64,000 bases of DNA from Methanolobus zinderi (GCF_013388255.1 NZ_CP058215.1:558001-622000); one strand, 5' to 3'; counted from the first letter of the stretch, positions 30,385-38,775 are shown. A program made the numbers and translations. Notes: generated from the sequence alone by a model not told the origin.

Positions 30385-31005
30385 TTGGCAAATGCCGAAT
30401 TTAAGAATAAGCTGGAGCAGGTATTACTTGCTCTGGGTATATCATTGATGCTGGGTATAGTTATACTGGGGCAGGATTTCAGGAATTCCCTGGGGCAGTC
30501 CGTTGGCTTTATCATGGACCCTCTTGTGACTCTCTTGGGTGCCAGTAATTTCCACATTGTCTTGTTCATAATGGCATCGATAACTGCTCTTTACGCATCA
30601 CTGATCCAGAAATATACCATGGACTGGGAACTGATGCGCTCTACCCAGGAAAAGATGCGTGTGTTCCAGAAGCAGTTCAGGGAAGCTCAACTTTCCAATA
30701 ACACTTCACTGATGAAGAAGATGGAAGCTGAGCGGAGTGAAATGATGTCCCAGCAGATGGAGATGTCAAAACAGCAGTTCAAACCCATGGCATATATCAG
30801 TATAATATCGCTTCCGCTTTTTATGTGGGCGTATTATTATATCAGTGGTCATGAAGCTGCAACCATGGTTTTCCCCTTCTGGGGTGAACAGATACTGACC
30901 GATACCATCATCGGTCCTTTCCAGCACTGGATATTCTGGTACTTCATCGCTTCTCTGGCAGTGAGTCAGCTTATAAGAAAGGCACTGGACGTCGGTGGAG
31001 TTTAA
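30385..31005 (+). CDS. EMC3/TMCO1-family membrane insertase-like protein (DUF106)
   Basis: A 206-residue membrane protein with about three helices and a cytosolic coiled-coil (about residues 85-130, RSTQEKMRVFQKQFREAQL) between the first and later helices. This is the architecture of archaeal DUF106 proteins, distant relatives of YidC/Oxa1/EMC3, thought to help insert membrane proteins. The start codon is TTG (30385) with AAGGTGATGC upstream. Location beside secY supports the role; direct activity is inferred. Confidence 0.85.
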   Translation: MANAEFKNKLEQVLLALGISLMLGIVILGQDFRNSLGQSVGFIMDPLVTLLGASNFHIVLFIMASITALYASLIQKYTMDWELMRSTQEKMRVFQKQFREAQLSNNTSLMKKMEAERSEMMSQQMEMSKQQFKPMAYISIISLPLFMWAYYYISGHEAATMVFPFWGEQILTDTIIGPFQHWIFWYFIASLAVSQLIRKALDVGGV

Positions 31006-31536
31006 TTGCTGCTGACTATCAGTGGTCTTCCGGGCAGTGGTACTACCACTGTTTCCCGTATTCTTGCAGAGAAGCATGAGCTTGAGATGATCTCTGCGGG
31101 AGAGGTGTTTCGCTCCCTTGCAAAAGAATACGGCATGACACTGGCAGAGTTTGGTGAGCTTGCAGAGTCTGATGACTCCATAGATCTCAAGATCGATGAA
31201 CGCCAGAAGGAAATTGCCAATACAAGGGATAATGTGATCCTTGAGGGAAGGCTCGCAGGCCATATGGCAGACAGGGCACTCAGGGTCTGGATAAAGGCTC
31301 CTGTGGAAGTGAGGGTCAGCCGTATTGCAGGGCGCGAATCCGGTTCCTTTGATGAGAAGCTGCTGGAAACAAAAGAGCGGGAAGCATCAGAGGCCATCCG
31401 TTATAGCACAATTTATGATATTGATATAAATGACCTGTCAATATATGACCTGGTAATCGATTCTGACAGATGGGACCAGTTCAGTATCGCAGACATAATT
31501 TCCTGTGCGATCGAAAACTTTTCTGATAACAATTAA
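31006..31536 (+). CDS. cmk: Cytidylate kinase
   Basis: Phosphorylates CMP and dCMP. 176 residues with the archaeal P-loop ISGLPGSGTTTVSR at the N terminus, where the usual GKT is replaced by GTT as in archaeal Cmk. The start codon is TTG, immediately after the upstream stop. No eL34 gene lies between the insertase gene and cmk, and no eL14 between cmk and cbf5. Confidence 0.92.
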   Translation: MLLTISGLPGSGTTTVSRILAEKHELEMISAGEVFRSLAKEYGMTLAEFGELAESDDSIDLKIDERQKEIANTRDNVILEGRLAGHMADRALRVWIKAPVEVRVSRIAGRESGSFDEKLLETKEREASEAIRYSTIYDIDINDLSIYDLVIDSDRWDQFSIADIISCAIENFSDNN

Positions 31537-31551
31537 CCGGCAGGTTATCTC

Positions 31552-32565
31552 ATGACAGCTTCTGATATTTTACCATCCGAATATCCACGTGAACTAATTC
31601 AAAAAGCAGAGGCTATAACTGATCCTGAATACGGATGTCCTCCTGCAGAGCGTCCGATCAGGGATTATATCGAGATGGGAATTGTCAATCTTGATAAGCC
31701 GCGCGGTCCCACCAGTCATGAGGTGACTGCCTGGGTAAAGGATATTCTGGAATTGAACAGGGCCGGACATTCGGGCTCACTGGACCCTGGTGTGACAGGT
31801 GTACAGCCTATTATGCTTGGCAGGGCCACAAAGGCCGTTTCTGCCCTGCGTCTCTCAGGCAAGGAATATATCTGCCTGATGCGTCTGCATGAACCTGTTC
31901 CCGAGAAAAGGGTCCGTAGCATGTGCAGACAGTTCACGGGTCCCATTTTCCAGATGCCACCTGTGGTGTCTGCTGTAAAGCGTGAGGTGCGTGTAAGGAT
32001 GATCTACTATCTCGAGGTGATTGAGGTAAAGGATAGATCCGTGCTGATGAGGGTCGGATGTGAGGCAGGAACCTACCTGCGTAAACTCTGCCATGATATC
32101 GGAGCCGCACTTGGCTGCGGGGCTCATATGCAGCAGCTGCGCAGGACAAAGACAGGTCCTTTCAATGAAGATACTCTTGTTACACTACATCAGCTCAAGG
32201 ATGCCTATGTTTTCTGGAAGGAGGATGGCGATGAGTCTTACTTACGTAAGTACGTGCGTCCAATGGAAGAAGGTCTCAGTCATCTCCCGAAGATCATTAT
32301 CCGGGACAGTGCCGTTGATGCGGTATGCAGGGGTGCGGAGTTTGCGACTCCCGGCATAGTAAGCGTCGATAGTAATATAAAAAAGGATAATACTATCTGT
32401 CTCTTTTCTTTAAAAGGTGAGGCTGTTGCCCTGTGCAAGTCCCGGATGGATGCTGAAGAAATGCTCAATCAAGAGCATGGAATTGCAGCAGTGACCGAAA
32501 GAGTAATAATGGATGCTGGCACTTATCCGCAAGGCTGGCACAGCAAGCCAGAAAAAACACAATAA
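31552..32565 (+). CDS. truB: tRNA/rRNA pseudouridine synthase Cbf5 (TruB family, H/ACA RNP catalytic subunit)
   Basis: Catalytic subunit of H/ACA ribonucleoproteins; also able to make Psi55 in tRNA. 337 residues. The catalytic aspartate lies in HSGSLDPGVTG (about residues 77-87), and VVSAVKREVRVRMIYY is the conserved Cbf5 segment. Residues from about 250 form the C-terminal PUA domain. Preceded by CAGGTTATCTC; last protein gene of the superoperon, with tRNA-Ser 9 bases behind it. Confidence 0.94.
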   Translation: MTASDILPSEYPRELIQKAEAITDPEYGCPPAERPIRDYIEMGIVNLDKPRGPTSHEVTAWVKDILELNRAGHSGSLDPGVTGVQPIMLGRATKAVSALRLSGKEYICLMRLHEPVPEKRVRSMCRQFTGPIFQMPPVVSAVKREVRVRMIYYLEVIEVKDRSVLMRVGCEAGTYLRKLCHDIGAALGCGAHMQQLRRTKTGPFNEDTLVTLHQLKDAYVFWKEDGDESYLRKYVRPMEEGLSHLPKIIIRDSAVDAVCRGAEFATPGIVSVDSNIKKDNTICLFSLKGEAVALCKSRMDAEEMLNQEHGIAAVTERVIMDAGTYPQGWHSKPEKTQ

Positions 32566-32574
32566 ATCATGCGT

Positions 32575-32661
32575 GCCGAGATAGTCTAGCGGTAGGGCGC
32601 AAGCCTGGAAAGCTTGTGGGGCATCCGCCCCTCGGGAGTTCGAATCCCCCTCTCGGCGCCA
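32575..32661 (+). tRNA. tRNA-Ser (GGA), CCA encoded
   Basis: Class II cloverleaf: acceptor GCCGAGA/TCTCGGC, anticodon arm CAAGC-CTGGAAA-GCTTG with anticodon GGA, long variable arm GGGGC-ATCC-GCCCC, T loop TTCGAAT, discriminator G and encoded CCA (32659-32661). The T stem GGGAG/CCCCC has one A-C mismatch at positions 52/62. A T-rich stretch follows. Confidence 0.95.
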
Positions 32662-32779
32662 ATCTTTTCTATAGAATTAAGATACATTAAGCTATAAGCT
32701 AATAGTATAGTTATTTTCTAAGATTACTATTTGCCAATGTGTCAAAAATAATAATGGCTAATTTCATTTCTGGTATTTG

Positions 32780-32820
32780 AAAAAATAAAGAACAAAAAAT
32801 AAAAAAGGGAAAGAAAAAAA
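32780..32820 (-). terminator. T-rich terminator of the actin-like operon
   Basis: Read on the minus strand this is a run of T tracts directly after the stop codon of the actin-like gene. Archaeal RNA polymerase stops at such oligo-T tracts. Confidence 0.45.
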
Positions 32821-32822
32821 GA

Positions 32823-33887
32823 TCAAGCTGTGGCTGCCTTTTTGGCTTTCTCTGTCTTTTCTTCTTCGGGTTCCTCCACAACTTCAGCTTCTTCTCTTGT
32901 AAGAGATGCGATCAGGCATCCTCTTGCGATGGAGTAGATAGGATCTTTTGAGTCTGAGTTTGTGTATTTGTTCTTCTTTACCTTGGAGATGTTTATGGGC
33001 AGGTTTGCTTCTGATATCCTCTTTTCGAACATCTCAAGGAATCCCTTAGCACGGCTGCTGCCTCCTGCGATAGCGATCGGGAACTCTGCATCAGGTGGTG
33101 CAACCTCGAGAAGTTTTTTCTTCAGGTTTGCAATAAGATAGGTTATCAGTGCATCGTAGTACAGAGCAAGTGCACCCTGGACGCTTCCTATCTCGTATTC
33201 TGAGTCAAGTGAAAAATCACTCTCTTTTATTGCCGTGATTCTTTCATTTGCAACACCTGTGGCACTGGATACCTGTTCATCGATCCAGTCTCCACCTCTT
33301 GCAATACTGAAGGAGACTATCGGAGTTGCAAGGTAGGCAACGGTTATGTTGGTCATACCTGCTCCTACACTTATTCCGATACCTGTGAAATTAAAGTCTC
33401 CAAGCTCTGAGAATACGACTGCCAGACCTTCATCTATCAGGTTTGTCTGGTAACCAAGTCTCTGTGCCAGAGCCTCAACGGTCTTGCTGTGGTAGAGCAC
33501 GTTGACATTACTGTCCACAGGGCTTGCGGGAACTGAGATATATGCGATCTCTCCGTCCTTTTCAGGCTGTCCGAGCACCCTTTCAATGATCAGCTTGATC
33601 ATCGGGATGGATTCCTTCTCATCAGGACTGATAATTCCCTGTTTCATCGGTCTTCTGATAGGTTTGTTGAATACGTTGGAGAATTTAAAGGCATCTTCAC
33701 CAAGTACGTTAATTATGTCTCCCTTCTGGGTGTATAATATCTTGGCACTGTTCAGCATATTCTGTGCCAGATCACCTGCTTCCATTTCCAAAAACGCGTT
33801 TCTCTGCTGTGCAAAGGATATGGAGTCACCTTTTCCTTTTTCCGCACATATGATATTCATAGTTCCAACATCAAGTCCTTTAGCCAT
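32823..33887 (-). CDS. Actin-like ATPase (MreB/FtsA/Hsp70 superfamily)
   Basis: A 354-residue protein with the three nucleotide-binding motifs of the actin fold: phosphate-1 LDVGTMNIIC (residues 5-14), phosphate-2 GISVGAGMTNITV (about 172-184) and the adenosine motif IAIAGGSSRAKGF (about 267-279). It ends in a charged, disordered Glu/Lys/Ala-rich tail. It is neither a typical MreB nor a DnaK. The ATG lies 2 bases after the stop of an upstream membrane-protein gene and has AGGAG inside that gene, so the pair is translationally coupled. A filament or scaffold tied to the membrane by that partner is my inference; the family role in methanogens is not known to me. Confidence 0.82.
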   Translation of the reverse strand: MAKGLDVGTMNIICAEKGKGDSISFAQQRNAFLEMEAGDLAQNMLNSAKILYTQKGDIINVLGEDAFKFSNVFNKPIRRPMKQGIISPDEKESIPMIKLIIERVLGQPEKDGEIAYISVPASPVDSNVNVLYHSKTVEALAQRLGYQTNLIDEGLAVVFSELGDFNFTGIGISVGAGMTNITVAYLATPIVSFSIARGGDWIDEQVSSATGVANERITAIKESDFSLDSEYEIGSVQGALALYYDALITYLIANLKKKLLEVAPPDAEFPIAIAGGSSRAKGFLEMFEKRISEANLPINISKVKKNKYTNSDSKDPIYSIARGCLIASLTREEAEVVEEPEEEKTEKAKKAATA

Positions 33888-33889
33888 TT

Positions 33890-34675
33890 TTATCTCCTCA
33901 TCGAATTAAGTTTGGTTTTAAGTTTACTGGACAAACTCTTGTCCTGTACCTCTGCGTTCTGTTTCATCGTTGCGCTTAACATTTTTGTTGTCAGATCGAT
34001 GCCATAATCGTCCACTTTGACCTTCCCACTAATAGTATTCTGCAGACATTCGACTTCCCGGATGCTATCCTTTACTTCAATCCTGTCCTGTTTAGATTCT
34101 TTCAGGGTTTTTCCGGGGACAAAATCCGATTTCTCCTCTTTTATGCCCAGGTTGAATTTGGAAAAACTGGTAGCATCTGAAAAGGATCTGTTCAGGGTTT
34201 TCTCAACTTCCTTTTCGATATCCTCTATGGAGTACTGGTTAACTGAACCCGTTTCAGCCAGCTGTGTGGAACGCTCTTCTATAAGTTTTAGAACAGCGTT
34301 CGCAAAAGCATTCCCTGAAAGCAGGCAGATCCCGGCAGCATATGCAAAAGATACATAGCTGACATTTGGATATGCCCACCCTCCTGGATAGAGTGATGCA
34401 AAGAGTGTTACACCGAAGATCGAAGACAGGAATCCGAATATCATTACCCAATTACTATAGAGTCCGTAAGGTCTACGCTGACTCACCATCAGGTTAATTC
34501 CCAGTAATATGAAGGAAAGTCCAGCGCCCAGAAGGCCATAGGTGGTTATTATTTCAGAAGGATCAGATGTCCTTTTGAGATTAACCATTATAGCAAATCC
34601 AATTGCACTTATGGACAATATAAGGCCAGAAAGGAACACCATCGACCCAAAATAGTATCTGAGTTTTGATTCCAT
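33890..34675 (-). CDS. Four-helix membrane protein with cytosolic tail, partner of actin-like ATPase
   Basis: A 261-residue protein with four predicted membrane helices in the first half (about 9-30, 44-64, 74-96, 104-128) and a hydrophilic C-terminal half of about 130 residues with several charged helices. No enzyme motif is visible. It is the first gene of a two-gene unit with the actin-like ATPase, and the soluble tail is a natural candidate to bind that protein at the membrane (inference). A perfect palindrome lies in its promoter. Confidence 0.75.
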   Translation of the reverse strand: MESKLRYYFGSMVFLSGLILSISAIGFAIMVNLKRTSDPSEIITTYGLLGAGLSFILLGINLMVSQRRPYGLYSNWVMIFGFLSSIFGVTLFASLYPGGWAYPNVSYVSFAYAAGICLLSGNAFANAVLKLIEERSTQLAETGSVNQYSIEDIEKEVEKTLNRSFSDATSFSKFNLGIKEEKSDFVPGKTLKESKQDRIEVKDSIREVECLQNTISGKVKVDDYGIDLTTKMLSATMKQNAEVQDKSLSSKLKTKLNSMRR

Positions 34676-34707
34676 CGCGTTAATTATATCTTGCTATTAA
34701 TATATAG

Positions 34708-34721
34708 TTTATGGCCATAAA
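34708..34721. repeat. Perfect 14-bp palindrome TTTATGGCCATAAA
   Basis: Placed between the putative minus-strand TATA stretch and the start codon at 34675, about where transcription of the actin-like operon should begin. Probable operator for a dimeric regulator; the regulator is not known. Confidence 0.5.
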
Positions 34722-34882
34722 TATATATTTTATAATGCGTTTTTAATTTATATTTATTTATTAATATGTGTTTATTATTTTGTGTAACTTTATCGCAGCA
34801 AGTTCGTGCAGGAATCTCTATTGCCAAACCATCCATTTTGTTCACAAATCATTTCCTGTTTAACACGATTATTAGTCATTTT

Positions 34883-34901
34883 TCATGATTGTTTGTCATG
34901 A
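34883..34901. repeat. TCATGA-N7-TCATGA repeat upstream of the MFS gene
   Basis: Two copies of the self-complementary hexamer TCATGA (34883-34888 and 34896-34901), spaced 13 bases centre to centre, upstream of the probable TATA box of the permease gene. Possible operator. Confidence 0.35.
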
Positions 34902-34999
34902 ATTATCAAAATCAGGAGGCTTAGTGTCATTATTTACTTACCTAAAATTATATGTACATAGTTTAAAATACTCTGCTGCGTTTTGGGTCCGCAACCACC

Positions 35000-36106
35000 A
35001 TGAAAATCAATACGATCCAATTCCTGGCAAGCTCTTCACACACGATGTCACACCTCTTTATCCCCATATTCGCCAAGTCCCTTGGTGCTTCTTTCTTAGA
35101 GGTGGGGATAATAACCGCAGCATTTGGTGCTGCTTCCTTCCTGTCATCCTTCATATTCGGCAAAGCCGCGGATATAAATCGTCTGCGCCCCATAGTACTT
35201 GCCGGTCTGATAATGTCGGCACTGTCTTTCTTCCTTCAGATATTTGCATACGATGCCGTCTCGCTTACGCTCATTAGAGCCCTGGCCGGTTTCAGTATGA
35301 GTATATACCCTGCCGCACTGATAGTCTACATTTACTACCAGAAGGGAAGTATCGGGAAGTTCAGCTCCTATGGCTCCCTCGGATGGATGGCAGGCTTCCT
35401 GCTGGCAGCGTTCGTTGAGGATGTACAGTATCTTTTCATGCTGTCCTCGCTCTTTTACTGCGTTGCCTTTGTCACCGCCCTGGGTCTGAAGGATGTACAG
35501 AAGCCTTCTGTCAATGTAAGTTATTTCTCAGTGGAAACTTTTGTAAATAACAGCCCCACCTATATTTCTGTCTTCATTAGGCACGCAGGTGCCGGAGCGG
35601 TCTGGATAGCCCTGCCCCTCTATCTGGCAGAAATGGGAGCATCCAGTTTCTGGATAGGTATCATCTTTGCCATAAATCCCTTCATTCAGTTCCTTGTGAT
35701 GCGCAGACTTGATAGTCTCAGGAACGAATGGCTCGTGAAATGGGGTTTTATCCTGACAGGCATGGCATTTATGGTATATTTCCTGGCACCTGGTTTTGTC
35801 TTCATGGTCCCGGGAATGTTGCTCATAGCCTTTGGATGGTCCTTCCTCTTTGTAGGCGCCAACCAGTTGCTGGTCCAGCGCAACAGGGAAAAAGCCACAG
35901 CTTCCGGAATCCTCAACTCTGTAATTGCCGCAGCAAGTATTGCAGGTTCTGTGGCCGGAGGTCTGATCCTTGAATTCTCAGGTTACAAGGAAACGATGAT
36001 ATTTGGTGTGGTGTGTGCATTTGTCGGAATGTTCATCTTCAAATCGAAAGATGTTCCTCTGGAAGTTGTTGGCAAATTGCCTTCAGGTATGCTCCTAAAA
36101 GACTGA
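35000..36106 (+). CDS. Major facilitator superfamily transporter
   Basis: A 368-residue integral membrane protein with about 10-12 hydrophobic helices. The cytosolic loop motif FIFGKAADINRLRPIVLAG (about residues 51-69) is a variant of the MFS motif between helices 2 and 3. The substrate is unknown; multidrug or metabolite efflux is possible. The ATG has no Shine-Dalgarno site, and the probable TATA box lies only about 35 bases upstream, so the mRNA may be nearly leaderless. Single gene with a hairpin at the stop codon. Confidence 0.8.
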   Translation: MKINTIQFLASSSHTMSHLFIPIFAKSLGASFLEVGIITAAFGAASFLSSFIFGKAADINRLRPIVLAGLIMSALSFFLQIFAYDAVSLTLIRALAGFSMSIYPAALIVYIYYQKGSIGKFSSYGSLGWMAGFLLAAFVEDVQYLFMLSSLFYCVAFVTALGLKDVQKPSVNVSYFSVETFVNNSPTYISVFIRHAGAGAVWIALPLYLAEMGASSFWIGIIFAINPFIQFLVMRRLDSLRNEWLVKWGFILTGMAFMVYFLAPGFVFMVPGMLLIAFGWSFLFVGANQLLVQRNREKATASGILNSVIAAASIAGSVAGGLILEFSGYKETMIFGVVCAFVGMFIFKSKDVPLEVVGKLPSGMLLKD

Positions 36107-36120
36107 TCAAAAGATTGATC
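36105..36120 (+). terminator. Hairpin at the end of the MFS gene
   Basis: GATCAA-AAGA-TTGATC, a perfect 6-bp stem with a 4-base loop starting within the stop codon. A second stem, CGGAGG/CCTCCG (36127-36132/36146-36151), follows. The rest of the stretch to 36270 shows nothing recognisable. Confidence 0.4.
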
Positions 36121-36275
36121 TATTGTCGGAGGGCTGCCATCCAGTCCTCCGTCACAGTCATTATCCTGGTTTCGGCATCCTGTAATGCAAATACTCACAT
36201 TTGAGGTGACAAAGTATTTAAGCAATAAACATATAGTGAATCCTCGCTTGCATTACTATTTCTTGCATGAATAAT

Positions 36276-36284
36276 CTTAAATAC
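36276..36284 (+). promoter_or_regulatory. TATA box of the uS13 operon
   Basis: CTTAAATAC, with transcription predicted to begin near 36308 and leaving a leader of about 100 bases. Confidence 0.5.
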
Positions 36285-36334
36285 AAAAAATAGTATATAC
36301 AGCCGAGTCACGTTCTATCATTAGAATATCATTA

Positions 36335-36391
36335 CCCCTAATTCGGGGTGTGCCGGGTGTTTATCCCGGGGCTACGGGATGCGTTGCATCC
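36335..36391 (+). promoter_or_regulatory. Three consecutive hairpins in the uS13 leader
   Basis: Stem 1 CCCC/GGGG (36335-36338/36345-36348); stem 2 CCGGG/CCCGG (36353-36357/36365-36369); stem 3 GGATGC/GCATCC (36377-36382/36386-36391) with a 3-base loop. Stem 3 ends 5 bases before the Shine-Dalgarno AGGAGG (36395-36400). The arrangement fits translational autoregulation by a product such as uS4, which is inferred. Confidence 0.5.
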
Positions 36392-36407
36392 TTAAGGAGG
36401 AAAGTAA

Positions 36408-36854
36408 ATGGCAGACGAAGAAATTAGACATCTTGTCCGTATCATGAATACTGACTTGCAGGGTAATCAACCTGTAATATATGCACTGACAGGTATTCGT
36501 GGTATTGGTATAAGGACATCAAAGATCATTGTGGACAGTACCGGAATCGACCCGAACGGGCTCATCGGATATCTTTCAGATGAGGACGTTGCAAAACTCG
36601 ATTCAGCAATTAACAATTTTGAGGGCAACATGCCCAAGTGGATGCTCAACAGGCAGAAGGATCCGCTGACCGGGGACGACAAGCACCTGTTGGGACAGGA
36701 CATTATGCTTACACTTAGAGAGGATATCAACACTCTCAAGAAGATCAGGGCATACCGTGGTCTAAGACACGAGAGAGGCCTGAAGGTCAGAGGCCAGAGA
36801 ACAAAATCCACCGGCAGGCGTGGTTCAACCATCGGCGTTAGCAAGAAGAAGTAA
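36408..36854 (+). CDS. rps13: Ribosomal protein uS13
   Basis: Small-subunit head protein at the subunit bridge. 148 residues, archaeal length, with the [20 protein letters not shown] helix-two-turn-helix and the basic C-terminal tail [22 protein letters not shown]. Strong ribosome site AAGGAGG. Confidence 0.97.
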   Translation: MADEEIRHLVRIMNTDLQGNQPVIYALTGIRGIGIRTSKIIVDSTGIDPNGLIGYLSDEDVAKLDSAINNFEGNMPKWMLNRQKDPLTGDDKHLLGQDIMLTLREDINTLKKIRAYRGLRHERGLKVRGQRTKSTGRRGSTIGVSKKK

Positions 36855-36867
36855 TTGAGGTGATCTT

Positions 36868-37434
36868 ATGGGATATCCAGGTAAAAAGAGAAAGAGTTAC
36901 GATACTCCAAAGCACCCCTGGCAGGCTACCAGGATGGCCGGTGAGGTTGAACTTGTCAAAAAGTACGGTCTCCGTAACAAGAAGGAGCTCTGGAAGGCAC
37001 ACAGTATTCTGAGAAGGTACAGGGCAGACGCCCGCAGACTTCTGGCAGAATCTGCAGAAGGAGAACTCACAGGTCACCTTAAGACAGAGTCTGACCAGAT
37101 CCTTGCAAGGCTCATTCGCTATTCAATAATCCATGGCGATGCAAATATCGATGATATTCTCGGTCTGGAGACAAACTCCATTCTGGAGCGCAGGTTACAG
37201 ACACAGGTCCACAGGCTCGGACTTGCACGCACTCCAAAGCAGGCAAGACAGTTCATTACCCATGGTCACATTGCCATCGACGGTAAGAGAGTAACTGTTC
37301 CTGGTATGCTGATCTCAAAAGAAGAGGAAATGCGTATCGATTACTATGGTACGTCTCCGCTTGCCAGTGAGAGCCATGCAGAAAGGCCGGCACAGGTAGC
37401 ATCATCTGTAGCAGGAGTAGAGAAGGAGGAATAA
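36868..37434 (+). CDS. rps4: Ribosomal protein uS4
   Basis: Primary 16S rRNA binder and assembly nucleator, 188 residues with the S4 RNA-binding domain [21 protein letters not shown] near residues 112-132. In many prokaryotes uS4 represses its own operon by binding the leader. GAGGTGATCTT upstream. Confidence 0.97.
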   Translation: MGYPGKKRKSYDTPKHPWQATRMAGEVELVKKYGLRNKKELWKAHSILRRYRADARRLLAESAEGELTGHLKTESDQILARLIRYSIIHGDANIDDILGLETNSILERRLQTQVHRLGLARTPKQARQFITHGHIAIDGKRVTVPGMLISKEEEMRIDYYGTSPLASESHAERPAQVASSVAGVEKEE

Positions 37435-37438
37435 AGAC

Positions 37439-37822
37439 ATGGCCACAAACGGAATCTGGGGCATTGCCCACATCAAATGTTCATTTAACAATACAATCAT
37501 CACCGTGACAGATATCACAGGTGCCGAAACACTGGCAAAATCATCTGGTGGTATGGTCGTAAAGGCTGCACGTGATGAAAGCTCACCATATACTGCAATG
37601 CAGATGGCAAGTCAGCTTGCTGACGTACTCAAGGACAAGGGAATCGAAGGCGTTCACATCAAGGTACGTGCACCTGGTGGAAACAAGCAGAGAAGTCCGG
37701 GTCCGGGAGCACAGGCTGCTATCAGGTCATTTGCCAGGGCAGGTATCAAGATCGGAAGGATACAGGATGTAACTCCTGTGCCACACGACGGAACCCGTCC
37801 AAAAGGCGGAAGAAGAGTATAA
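37439..37822 (+). CDS. rps11: Ribosomal protein uS11
   Basis: Small-subunit platform protein, 127 residues ([39 protein letters not shown] end). Starts 4 bases after uS4 with GGAGG upstream. Confidence 0.97.
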   Translation: MATNGIWGIAHIKCSFNNTIITVTDITGAETLAKSSGGMVVKAARDESSPYTAMQMASQLADVLKDKGIEGVHIKVRAPGGNKQRSPGPGAQAAIRSFARAGIKIGRIQDVTPVPHDGTRPKGGRRV

Positions 37823-37842
37823 TCTAAGCGGATAAGAAACTC

Positions 37843-38640
37843 ATGACAATGGAAATAGACGTACTGGAGATATCTGAGAGGTCTGCAAAATTCGTATTGT
37901 CCAATGTAAGTGCAGCCTTTGCGAACGGTATAAGGAGAGCGGCCCTCTCCGATGTACCTACACTTGCAATTGACGATGTCAACATATACAACAATACGTC
38001 TGTCCTCTTTGACGAACAGCTTGCATTAAGGCTTGGTCTTATCCCTCTGGCTGCGAACATGGACGAACTTGTACCCATGGAGGAGTGTAGCTGCGGCGGC
38101 ACAGAATGTCCTGCGTGCAAGGTCTCCCTGACTCTCAGTGCCGAAGGGCCCAAAATAGTATACTCAGGCGACCTTATTTCCTCTGATGAAACGGTACAGC
38201 CTGCAGATTCGAATATTCCCATCATTGACCTGAGAGAAGGTCAGAAGGTAGTGCTTGAAGCAATAGCCCATGTGGGTTATGGCTACCAGCATGCTAAATG
38301 GCAGGCAGGTGTTGCCTGTGGATACAAGAACATGCCAGTCGTCACGTTCAACAACTGTGACATGTGTACTGCATGCATCAAGGAATGTCCGCAGAGCATC
38401 ATCAAGATGGGGCCTGAAGGAGCTGAGATATCCGAAGAGGATATTTTCAAGTGTATACTCTGCAAACTCTGTGCTGAAAAGTGTGATATCGATGCGATCA
38501 CAGTTTCCCAGGATGAGAATTCTTTCATTCTGACTATGGAATCGGATGGCTCTTACACTATCCAGGAGTTAATTATAAATGCAGGGAAGAACATTAAGGA
38601 CAAAGCCGCCCGGATGGGGGAAATCTTAGATTCCCTGTAA
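37843..38640 (+). CDS. rpoD: RNA polymerase subunit D with two [4Fe-4S] cluster motifs
   Basis: Archaeal counterpart of eukaryotic Rpb3, which nucleates assembly with subunit L. The 265-residue protein has the alpha-like dimerisation segment (NGIRRAALSDVPTLAID, about residues 28-44) and an inserted ferredoxin-like domain with two complete sets of cysteines: 172/175/178/182 and 204/207/210/214. Both clusters therefore look intact, as known for the Methanosarcina enzyme. ATG at 37849 is an alternative start two codons in. Here the operon ends with rpoD and a hairpin; eL18-uL13-uS9 do not follow. Confidence 0.95.
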   Translation: MTMEIDVLEISERSAKFVLSNVSAAFANGIRRAALSDVPTLAIDDVNIYNNTSVLFDEQLALRLGLIPLAANMDELVPMEECSCGGTECPACKVSLTLSAEGPKIVYSGDLISSDETVQPADSNIPIIDLREGQKVVLEAIAHVGYGYQHAKWQAGVACGYKNMPVVTFNNCDMCTACIKECPQSIIKMGPEGAEISEEDIFKCILCKLCAEKCDIDAITVSQDENSFILTMESDGSYTIQELIINAGKNIKDKAARMGEILDSL

Positions 38641-38646
38641 GCCGGC

Positions 38647-38664
38647 CAGGAGATTTTTCTCCTG
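38647..38664 (+). terminator. Perfect hairpin between rpoD and tRNA-Leu
   Basis: CAGGAGA-TTTT-TCTCCTG, a 7-bp stem with a 4-base loop, 6 bases after the rpoD stop. Confidence 0.55.
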
Positions 38665-38687
38665 AACATTTATTTGACAATGCTCGT

Positions 38688-38775
38688 GCGGGGGTTGCCC
38701 AGCCAGGCCAAAGGCGCTAGGTTGAGGGCCTAGTCTCGTAGGAGTTCGTGTGTTCGAATCACACCTCCCGCACCA
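38688..38775 (+). tRNA. tRNA-Leu (GAG), copy 1, CCA encoded
   Basis: 88-base class II tRNA. Acceptor GCGGGGG/CTCCCGC with a G6-U67 wobble, anticodon arm CTAGG-TTGAGGG-CCTAG (anticodon GAG), long variable arm, GTGTGTTCGAATCACAC T arm, encoded CCA. Confidence 0.95.

Larger units (their letters stand above)
34676..34999. other. AT-rich divergent control region between the actin-like operon and the MFS permease
   Basis: 324 bases without a convincing gene. Seen here: a minus-strand TATA region (34722-34735), a 14-bp palindrome (34708-34721), a TCATGA-N7-TCATGA repeat (34883-34901) and a TTTAAAATAC box near 34963 that suits a very short leader for the MFS gene. A strong ribosome site AGGAGG (34914-34919) before a GTG leads only to a frame overlapping the MFS gene. 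Confidence 0.5.

Noticed and set aside
34924-35277. Frame after a strong AGGAGG site upstream of the MFS gene
   Set aside because: It runs out of frame through the clearly coding MFS gene and has no protein-like features.
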